NCBI GenBank assembly: GCA_002311385.1
Contig: DCAE01000040.1
Span: 42,468-54,130 of the forward strand
Reading direction: 5' to 3'
DNA length: 11,663 nt
Source of the DNA: Dehalococcoidia bacterium UBA1141
Lineage (GTDB): Bacteria; Chloroflexota; Dehalococcoidia; Lucifugimonadales; UBA3495
Within the stretch, counting starts at the first letter, position 1; every line of letters begins with the position of its first letter. The notes below the pieces were generated by a model that saw only the letters and a program-made list of their open reading frames with translations, searched no databases and was not told the origin of the DNA. The translations under genes and the position numbers were made by a program. Of the stretch, positions 6,538-11,663 are shown piece by piece.

Positions 6538-6783
6538 TCACGCCTGGAAAGCGTCCTTATCCACGTGCCCGTGGGGCAACAGGGGAGGCGCTTGTCCAAT
6601 GCCTTTGACACGAGCAATCGGGTTCGGGCGGAATGGTGAGCGGGAGCGGATGGTGGTTTCCAGACCGGCCTATTCTAAGAGAGCCTGATTGTATCCGACG
6701 CACTCTCTTTCGTTGCCGGGAGGCTTGGTGGTGTCAAACCGAATCAAGTTTTGGAGGAGTTCCAGCGGATTGGGAGGATATGT
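6538..6783 (-). pseudogene. Decayed N-terminal fragment of an M20-family metallopeptidase
   Basis: Reading the minus strand from about 6783 gives TYPPNPLELLQNLIRFDTTK, then PPGNERECVGYNQALLE, an in-frame TAG at 6672-6670, and in the same frame AGLETTIRSRSPF, RPNPIARVKGIGQAPPLLP and HGHVDKDAFQA before TGA at 6540-6538. This is the N-terminus of an M20/M25/M40 zinc peptidase (ArgE/DapE/CPG2 type): LIRFDTTNPPGNE, the LLEEAGLETT segment, the N-(L/P)-IARLKG strand, and the G-H-V-D metal/catalytic motif. Homology then stops, so about three quarters of a normal ~400-450 residue enzyme is missing. No credible start codon with a ribosome site is visible; the same frame is open upstream to a double stop near 6850. 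The fragment fills most of the gap between the PAC2 gene and infC. A functional 30-50 residue peptide is possible but unlikely. Confidence 0.75.
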
Positions 6784-6909
6784 GGTGGAAGCGTTGACCT
6801 TTGGTTCCGCCAAAATGATATCTCTGGGGTCAATCTCCAGAAGATAACACTATCATTTCGTTGGAGAGTCTGGCCAGAGAACAACAGGACGGGCCGGAAC
6901 CACCAAAAC

Positions 6910-7866
6910 CTACTCAGGCCGTTCCGGCTCAGAATCATCCGCATCTTCTGTTTCATCAAAAAACGGCGAATCAATATTTGGCGAATCAGGAGACTCTAGG
7001 TCCAGGTCCAGGTCCAGATCCCGCAAGAACTGTTCTATGTTTGGGGACAAGGGCTTTGGAGCCGATTCTTCGTTCTGTTCCTTGTCGTAACGCTCTTCCA
7101 GGCGGCTCAGCAATGAGCCTACCTCCGAGGCATCGCTAACGATTTTCTGTAGAGCCTGGTATTGATCACGGCCCCGCTGCGGGTCCATCAACCGTTTGGG
7201 GAGTTGATAAACGTTGCAGAGAATCTCCATCAATCGTGACGTGCCGGTGAAGTCCTCATCCACTTGGAAATACTGGGGTAGGTGGACTACAAAGGTGCGT
7301 GTTTCCATGCCCATCTTTCCCGCTTGTAGAGGAATGAGATAGGTGATGGTGGTTGGGCCTTCGTAATTGCTGGGCCGGGTATTGAGCATCTTGTACTCTT
7401 CTTCGGCGTCGGGTTCTCCGATACCGCCGGACACCAACAGGGGCCGGGTATGAGGCACCATGTCGTACATAGCGCCGACAAGGGAGTACCTTTTTACGCC
7501 AAAGTAGCTTAGAAGCTCCATCACTGAGTCGGTGAAATCTTCGCCGTACGAGTGGGGCTCAAGGAGATGCAGGAAGATAAGGTCTGGAGATGTCTCGCGC
7601 TTGGCTAACCGAATCACGGTACTGGGAATGGAGTATTCCCTGGTGCCTTGATTGATGTAGGAGCGGGGCCGGTATCTCGTAAAGTCGTAGAAACGGCCCG
7701 GTCGGGCCAATCGGCCAACCTCTTGGGCATTCAGGTGACGTTCAACCCGGCTCAGGCTCAATGTGCCGACGCTACCTACGTCGATCCACGGCCTCAGCAC
7801 GGCCAGAACGTGAGGGTTGTCCATCTTTGGGACCGGATCGTTAATCTCGAATGCTCCTATGCGCAT
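6910..7866 (-). CDS. PAC2-family protein with acidic C-terminal tail
   Basis: 318 residues from ATG 7866. It resembles the PAC2 (proteasome assembly chaperone 2 / DUF75) family: a W-x-DVGSVGTLSL stretch (27-38) near the N-terminus, a mixed alpha/beta core, and the hallmark VPHTRPLLVSGG (137-148) after a YSLVGAMYDM strand. Bacterial members are widespread in Actinobacteria and Chloroflexota but their role is not settled; in archaea and eukaryotes relatives help assemble proteasomes. The last ~60 residues form a charged tail with a hexanucleotide-encoded DLDLDLDLE run and acidic DETEDADDSEPERPE end. The frame is open up to 8070, but the extra 68 residues are Cys/Trp/Arg-rich and look non-coding. 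The Shine-Dalgarno is weak (AGGGAA, rather far); ATG 7824 (MDNPHVLAVL) is an alternative start. Confidence 0.85.
   Translation of the reverse strand: MRIGAFEINDPVPKMDNPHVLAVLRPWIDVGSVGTLSLSRVERHLNAQEVGRLARPGRFYDFTRYRPRSYINQGTREYSIPSTVIRLAKRETSPDLIFLHLLEPHSYGEDFTDSVMELLSYFGVKRYSLVGAMYDMVPHTRPLLVSGGIGEPDAEEEYKMLNTRPSNYEGPTTITYLIPLQAGKMGMETRTFVVHLPQYFQVDEDFTGTSRLMEILCNVYQLPKRLMDPQRGRDQYQALQKIVSDASEVGSLLSRLEERYDKEQNEESAPKPLSPNIEQFLRDLDLDLDLESPDSPNIDSPFFDETEDADDSEPERPE
6998..7017 (-). repeat. Hexanucleotide repeat in the PAC2 gene tail
   Basis: Three consecutive AGGTCC units (plus-strand reading) encode the DLDLDLDLE stretch. Copy-number change would alter the tail by two residues per unit without breaking the frame. 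Confidence 0.7.
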
Positions 7867-8156
7867 GTATATAGTCTGACATTCCCTTTTGTTATTTTCA
7901 AGACAACGCACGCACCGGGAATGAGGTATTTTGCGTTTTGAAGCCTGCAGACACCAGAATCGATAACATTTGGCTATAGTTAACGCCCGCAGCACAATCC
8001 AATGTTCGTCTCTGAGCCGTAATGGTTTAAGGCCACCGGAATTGGTATTATGTCCCCGGAACCAGAGCACAAGGAACGAACTGCAATACAGATAATCGTG
8101 GAATTGACCTAACTCGGAGTGGGGATTTTGGAAAGCGATTCGGTTGAAAGTTAGCC
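7867..8156. other. Divergent intergenic region with no clear gene
   Basis: This stretch of 290 bases lies between the PAC2 gene (minus) and the lipoprotein gene (plus), so both promoters should lie here. I cannot find a convincing -35/-10 pair: TATAGT at 7975-7980 and TTGACC near 8103-8108 on the plus strand both lack partners at good spacing. No tRNA-like or strongly structured element is visible. Confidence 0.5.
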
Positions 8157-8873
8157 ATGGTCATTAAGCTATTTAGCCGGGCGATGTTTTTGGTAGTTTC
8201 GGCTACATTGATGATATCCGCGATGATATCGGCATGCGGTGGAGGCGACGAAATTTCGTCTACTTCAGCCGTCACTACTCAAAACTCCACAACCACCGTT
8301 GCCCCGCAGACCACTAATTCATTTGCTGAGAACCCGGCTGACAATCCGACTGCGACTGCGAAAATAATTCCGGAGACGGCGACCCCCTTGCCTCAATGGA
8401 AGTACGTAAACAGCGGGTGGGTGTCTCCGGTGCCGGAGGACCAGGTTGGACCCCTTGAAGAGGATTTCCGGGCGTTCGTAATCACCAGCCAGGAGGAGTT
8501 GGATGAATTTCAAGCAAGGTCGAGAATCAGGATATCTCGGGGAACCACCACCAGCTTAGGTAAGATAGATTTCCCCAATTCAATCTTGGTTGCCGGTTAC
8601 CTGATGTGGAGACCCGTTCAAGGTGACCCTTTATCTGTTGTAGGGTTCAATTTTGAACCGGGCAAAGGCGGCGCAGCGGGATTGGCGGAGGTGCGGCTGG
8701 AGTTGGAAGACTCTCCCCAAGGCAGAGAACGACCGTATCTTTTGGCCCCCATGGCCATGGTGGCTTTGAATCGGACAATATTTTCACACGGGGAGCAGGT
8801 GGATTTTGTGTTTCAGCTAAATGGGGAAACCGTGGCCACGGTTACAGCCGCAATAACCGCGACCGGTGAGTAG
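8157..8873 (+). CDS. Predicted lipoprotein of unknown function
   Basis: 238 residues. An N-terminal type II signal peptide is clear: a basic start (MVIKLFSR), a hydrophobic segment to about residue 23, and a lipobox I-S-A-C with the lipidated Cys27 followed by GGGDE. A Ser/Thr/Asn/Pro-rich linker (about 31-75) leads to a folded domain of ~160 residues, so the protein is exported and anchored on the outer face of the membrane. The domain has FVITSQEELDEFQ, IDFPNSILVAGY and RPYLLAPMAMVALNR, a pattern loosely reminiscent of PrcB-like C-terminal domains (test-residue segment, DF-strand, Pro-Tyr near the end), but the resemblance is weak and I do not assign it. The ribosome site is modest (GAAAG about 7 bases before ATG). 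It is flanked by divergent and convergent genes, so it is probably monocistronic. Confidence 0.85.
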   Translation: MVIKLFSRAMFLVVSATLMISAMISACGGGDEISSTSAVTTQNSTTTVAPQTTNSFAENPADNPTATAKIIPETATPLPQWKYVNSGWVSPVPEDQVGPLEEDFRAFVITSQEELDEFQARSRIRISRGTTTSLGKIDFPNSILVAGYLMWRPVQGDPLSVVGFNFEPGKGGAAGLAEVRLELEDSPQGRERPYLLAPMAMVALNRTIFSHGEQVDFVFQLNGETVATVTAAITATGE

Positions 8874-8906
8874 ATAGGCAAATTACTGACCTTTTTTGAC
8901 ATTCGT

Positions 8907-8937
8907 GGCGGAGGAGGGGCAACGAAGTTTCTCCGCC
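8907..8937. terminator. Possible hairpin between convergent genes
   Basis: GGCGGAGGAG (8907-8916) can pair with TTTCTCCGCC (8928-8937): seven Watson-Crick pairs extended by G-U and A-T pairs, loop 11. It sits between the stops at 8873 and 8981. Neither strand has a good T-run after the stem, so it would be a weak intrinsic terminator at best. Confidence 0.4.
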
Positions 8938-8980
8938 TCGGTTATCCATCGGCGCGATGCTCCCAAGGGGACAACGTGTC

Positions 8981-10162
8981 TTAGCATTCACCCATCTGGG
9001 TCAGCCGACCTTCCCTCCAAGCAACAGCCCCGGCCCTAACGGTGAGGAAGGTGTCCAAGCGCACTTGCCCATTCACTGAATGGCCAGCCATGTCGTGCCA
9101 GACGAAGCGCCCTTCCCTCTGGTCGAAAACAGCAGCATCACCGGACATGCCCACGGCCAAAGACCCCAACGAATCTTGGAGGCCCAGAACTTGGGCTGGC
9201 CTGCTGGTCGCAGCTCCCACCGCATCGGGCAAGGGCATTCCCATGGCGTGGAACTTGCTGACCAAGTCGTTCATCAGGTAAACGGTGCGGTCCGGCGGTG
9301 GATTGTGAATGTCGGTGCTGATGGTATCGGGGAGCAATCCTTGTTCCATGGACGCTTTAACCACCTCCACGTCACAGTGGACACCGGCGTGGGCCACGTC
9401 CATTATCACACCTCGGTCAGCGGCGGCCCGAACTTCGGGTCGCAATTTCCCCCTGCCGTCCAAGATGGATTCGGGATTGCCGTTGAATGCGTGGGTGGAG
9501 ATGTCACCGGGTCCCAGGTATTCCAGGACCTCGGGCAGGGATATTGGCGTGCCGCTGACGTGGACCATCAATCTGGTCCCAGATTTATCGGCCACCTCCC
9601 TGGCGGCCTTCATTGCAGCGTGGGCGTTCCATGCTGCCACGGCATTAAAGTGCATCCGTACCTTGACGCCAAAACAAAACCCGGGATTGTCCTTTATTGC
9701 GTCGGCAGTATGGTCAACGTCGATTATTCGCATGTCGTGGAGCCCGCCTCCCAGCAGGCGGTTTAGGGCCAAACCCACGCCCCCGATGTGGAGGAATGCC
9801 AACAACCGGGTTCTGTGGGCAGGGAACACATAGTCCCGCATGGCCTGGTAATTCTGAGAACCGGCGCTGCCCGCATCCACGCCTGTGGTGGTGCCCGAGG
9901 ACAGGCAGATTTGGTCGGGATGGACTGCGGAAGAATTGCCGCCGTGGTAGAAATGACCGTGGAGGTCAATCAGACCGGGCGTAATCAGTTTGCCGGAAAC
10001 GTCTATCGACGTGCTTCCTGAAGCCGGGTCAATGCGCTCCGCTACGTTGGCCACAAGACCGTCCTTGAACGCGACGTCACGGCGGTTGTTGATACCTTGA
10101 GCAGGATCCAGCAGAGTCCCGCCGTTCAAAACTAAATCGTAGGTCGTGGGAGAGGTGGTCAT
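8981..10162 (-). CDS. Amidohydrolase/deacetylase-family metallohydrolase (COG3964 type)
   Basis: 393 residues, ATG 10162 with AGGAG about 7 bases upstream. A cytoplasmic metal-dependent hydrolase of the amidohydrolase superfamily, closest in pattern to the dihydroorotase-like COG3964 group (EF_0837/AHA_3915/Atu3266 type). It opens with the small beta domain (YDLVLNGGTLLDP), then GLIDLHGHFY giving the metal pair His68 and His70, the presumptive carboxylated Lys167 in FGVKVRM, His201 (MVHVSGTP), His224 (STHAFNG) and the catalytic Asp284 (ISTDIHN). All metal-binding positions are present, so it should be active; the length is normal. Reported members hydrolyse N-acetylated or amide substrates, but the substrate cannot be read from sequence. 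It follows the 152-residue gene on the same strand after 116 bases, probably with its own promoter. Confidence 0.9.
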   Translation of the reverse strand: MTTSPTTYDLVLNGGTLLDPAQGINNRRDVAFKDGLVANVAERIDPASGSTSIDVSGKLITPGLIDLHGHFYHGGNSSAVHPDQICLSSGTTTGVDAGSAGSQNYQAMRDYVFPAHRTRLLAFLHIGGVGLALNRLLGGGLHDMRIIDVDHTADAIKDNPGFCFGVKVRMHFNAVAAWNAHAAMKAAREVADKSGTRLMVHVSGTPISLPEVLEYLGPGDISTHAFNGNPESILDGRGKLRPEVRAAADRGVIMDVAHAGVHCDVEVVKASMEQGLLPDTISTDIHNPPPDRTVYLMNDLVSKFHAMGMPLPDAVGAATSRPAQVLGLQDSLGSLAVGMSGDAAVFDQREGRFVWHDMAGHSVNGQVRLDTFLTVRAGAVAWREGRLTQMGEC

Positions 10163-10278
10163 CAGCTACTCCTTTGGCAAATACCCTGATAATACTTTCT
10201 ACTACTCAACAGGCCGGTTATATTTCAACAGGGAGGGTCTAATTTAGCGAGAGTTCTGTTTCAAACGAAGTACTTGGT

Positions 10279-10737
10279 TCAACCTCCATTCTTCTCATCC
10301 AGCTCCTGGGGGTCCACGTACTCCAACCGGCGCAACCGCGGGTAGACCAGTTCCTTGGGTTTTTCCAAGTCGTCATCGGAGATGTCCGGTGATTCCCGGA
10401 CCGGTTGAGCACCCCATTTCTGGATTGATTGCCGCACCAATAAATCAACCACTTGGGGTGACCTTCCTTCCAGCCTGCCCAATTGATAGGCAAGGGTCAC
10501 GGCCAGTTGGTTTCTGGTTATCTGGTCAAAGGCCTCCGGGCTGGTCAAATCTTCGGGCATGCCCCCGCATTGCTCCAGAAAGTCATCCAGCACCTGGCCA
10601 ATCACATCGGGCATTCCGTCCAACTGTATCTCGGTCATGTAACCGGTCAGCTTGTCGGAAAGCTCTATGATGCCTTCGTCAGGCAGCACCATTCCATGGA
10701 GTTCGATTGATTCCGCGTCGGCTTGCTCTTCGGGCAT
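10279..10737 (-). CDS. Uncharacterised acidic protein
   Basis: 152 residues, not recognised. ATG 10737 has a G-run (GGGGGG) about 10 bases upstream, a plausible but not ideal ribosome site. No signal peptide or membrane segment is visible, and the composition is acidic, so it is probably cytoplasmic. Residues ~20-105 look helical (IIELSDKLTGYMTEIQLDG, VIGQVLDDFLEQCGG, then a long helix QITRNQLAVTLAYQLGRLEG). The C-terminal ~35 residues are charged and Pro-containing, ending DPQELDEKNGG. Its codon pattern is like its neighbours and the frame is clean, which supports a real gene. It lies between the M50 protease and the amidohydrolase on the same strand, with 264 and 116 bases of spacing, too wide to infer a shared function. 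Confidence 0.75.
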   Translation of the reverse strand: MPEEQADAESIELHGMVLPDEGIIELSDKLTGYMTEIQLDGMPDVIGQVLDDFLEQCGGMPEDLTSPEAFDQITRNQLAVTLAYQLGRLEGRSPQVVDLLVRQSIQKWGAQPVRESPDISDDDLEKPKELVYPRLRRLEYVDPQELDEKNGG

Positions 10738-10815
10738 ATGCGGTTAACCCCCCGGCTGGATTTTGACAAGAACGAACGACGAGCAGTTCGTCTGACGGCA
10801 ATGAGTCCATAGTAA

Positions 10816-10841
10816 TGATTCCAGGCGAATGATTGGAATCA
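10816..10841. repeat. Inverted repeat upstream of the 152-residue gene
   Basis: TGATTCCA (10816-10823) and TGGAATCA (10834-10841) are perfect inverted 8-mers separated by 10 bases, centres 18 bases apart. They lie about 80-100 bases upstream of ATG 10737. The size suits a dimeric regulator's operator, but a hairpin or chance is equally possible. Confidence 0.5.
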
Positions 10842-10901
10842 AATAATTCGGAAGATAGAAAGAAACAACAGAACCCCAGCCTCACATTTGGCGTACATTT
10901 T

Positions 10902-10921
10902 ATCATGCCCAGCATCATGCC
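10902..10921. repeat. Direct repeat of ATCATGCC
   Basis: ATCATGCC occurs at 10902-10909 and 10914-10921, period 12. It lies in the same intergenic gap as the inverted repeat. Function unknown; listed because it is one of only two ordered elements in the 264-base gap 10738-11001. Confidence 0.45.
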
Positions 10922-11001
10922 TAATCAGGTGTGAACCTTGGCAAGACAGCAGGCCCAATAAAACAGTAAGGAAACCGCTTTGTCAGTTTGTTTGAAGCTC
11001 T

Positions 11002-11663
11002 TCAGCCTCCTATGGCCGCCGAACTCAAAGCCCGCACAACCGGGCCGATGATGCCCCAGAGAATTCCCAAGCCCAAGGTGAAATCAACCAAGACGATGCT
11101 AATCAATATTGCTGGCCCGCCACGCTGCAGGCGGTTGTAAGCCGATATATGTTCGGAAGGAACTAGGCCACCCATAACCTTGGAGCCGTCCAAGGGGGAG
11201 AGGGGTATCAGGTTAAACACTGCCAAAAGAAGGTTGAAGAAAATCACCAGCCCGGCAATGTCGGCCAAGCCTTCTTTGAACCCGCCGGTCATAACGTAGG
11301 CCACCCGTCCCAGGTCTGGCTGGGTGGACCCCAGCACGCCCAGCTTAATGGGCACGGCTATGATGAAGGCGAGCATCAGGTTGGACAATGGACCGGCAGC
11401 AGCCACCAAGGCGGTGCCAGTGTGACCGTGGCTTAGCTGACTAGGGTTTATAGGGACCGGCTTTCCCCAGCCGAAGCCTGCCACAAGCATCATCACGGTT
11501 CCGCTGGGGTCCATGTGCCGCACCGGGTTCAGGCTCAATCGGCCCAATCGCTTGGCGGTGTTGTCGCCCAGGCCACTGGCCACTAGTGCGTGGCTGAATT
11601 CATGGATGGTGATGGCCACAATCAATGAAAATGCCACCACCACGGCCAATCGCACAAAGGCAG
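11002..11663 (-). CDS. M50-family membrane metalloprotease (site-2 protease-like), N-terminus outside window
   Basis: Intramembrane zinc metalloprotease of family M50, short form. The frame stays open to the window edge (A-F-V-R-L precedes the GTG at 11655), so the true start is probably just outside. Counting from that GTG, the zinc site HEFSH is at 18-22 inside a hydrophobic helix, NPVRHMDPSGT follows at 43-53, and the third zinc ligand, Asp156, sits in FNLIPLSPLDG. Further hydrophobic segments lie at about 80-105, 132-150 and 182-212. There is no PDZ domain, so it belongs with the small SpoIVFB/YwhC-like proteins rather than RseP. The substrate is unknown; members cleave membrane-bound regulators or clear signal-peptide remnants. 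The 152-residue gene follows on the same strand after 264 bases. Confidence 0.9.
   Translation of the reverse strand, partial: AFVRLAVVVAFSLIVAITIHEFSHALVASGLGDNTAKRLGRLSLNPVRHMDPSGTVMMLVAGFGWGKPVPINPSQLSHGHTGTALVAAAGPLSNLMLAFIIAVPIKLGVLGSTQPDLGRVAYVMTGGFKEGLADIAGLVIFFNLLLAVFNLIPLSPLDGSKVMGGLVPSEHISAYNRLQRGGPAILISIVLVDFTLGLGILWGIIGPVVRALSSAAIGG

Noticed and set aside
6744..6974. Minus-strand frame of 76 residues overlapping the PAC2 stop
   Set aside because: Its frame differs from the M20 remnant and its Trp/Arg-rich sequence lacks any family resemblance.
7938..7980. Promoter TTGAAG...TATAGT for the lipoprotein gene
   Set aside because: Spacer is 31 bases, far outside the 15-19 range.
7867..8070. 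5' extension of the PAC2 reading frame to 8070
   Set aside because: The 68 extra residues are rich in Cys, Trp and Arg, unlike the rest, with no family similarity. ATG 7866 starts the recognisable protein.
9080..9766. Long plus-strand frame (228 residues) opposite the amidohydrolase
   Set aside because: Antisense shadow of a gene whose catalytic residues are all in place; the translated sequence has no domain character.
10199..10228. Promoter TTGAAA-18-TAGTAG before the amidohydrolase
   Set aside because: The -35 is good but the -10 matches poorly; not enough to list as a feature.
1..11663. CRISPR array, tRNA/rRNA genes, insertion sequences, toxin-antitoxin pairs or phage genes
   Set aside because: Looked for on both strands; none has supporting sequence. 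The small repeats present are local tandem or inverted units only.

Overview
The window looks like a chromosomal segment of a bacterium, most likely from the Chloroflexota (Dehalococcoidia / SAR202-like lineages). That placement is an inference from gene content and protein style: a PAC2-family protein, a COG3964-type amidohydrolase, a compact M50 protease, and long acidic or low-complexity tails on IF3 and L20. No 16S gene or database comparison supports it here. Base composition is moderate and similar throughout. I see no integrase, transposase, tRNA, rRNA or CRISPR array.

Left part (1-5067, plus strand): the 3' two-thirds of pheS, then pheT, moeA and a small uncharacterised gene that overlaps moeA by 4 bases (ATGA). 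Spacing is tight throughout, which suggests one operon joining phenylalanyl-tRNA synthetase to molybdenum cofactor maturation. A strong 12-bp hairpin at 5015-5042 separates this block from the convergent ribosomal operon and has T-runs on both strands, the longer on the minus strand.

Middle (5068-6520, minus strand): the classical infC-rpmI-rplT operon (IF3, L35, L20). IF3 has no ATG/GTG/TTG start that keeps its conserved N-terminus. The reading frame instead begins at an ATA codon behind a GGAGG Shine-Dalgarno, consistent with the rare-start autoregulation known for infC. A good sigma70-like promoter (TTGACG-17-TAGAGT) lies about 110 bases upstream. Immediately upstream of it, in apparently empty DNA (about 6538-6783), is a decayed N-terminal fragment of an M20-family metallopeptidase with an in-frame TAG.

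Right part (6785-11663): a minus-strand PAC2-family protein with an acidic tail, a divergent plus-strand lipoprotein gene, then three minus-strand genes: a COG3964-type metal-dependent amidohydrolase, an uncharacterised 152-residue protein, and an M50 (site-2 protease-like) membrane metalloprotease cut by the window edge. The roughly 260-base gap between the last two holds an 8-bp inverted repeat and an 8-bp direct repeat.

Most of the window is core housekeeping. The parts that reward a second look are the M20 pseudogene, the ATA start of infC, the His-rich N-terminus of MoeA, the repeat-built tail of L20, the Ser-Pro repeat insert in PheT, and two small uncharacterised genes. I see no convincing new defence or mobile system.
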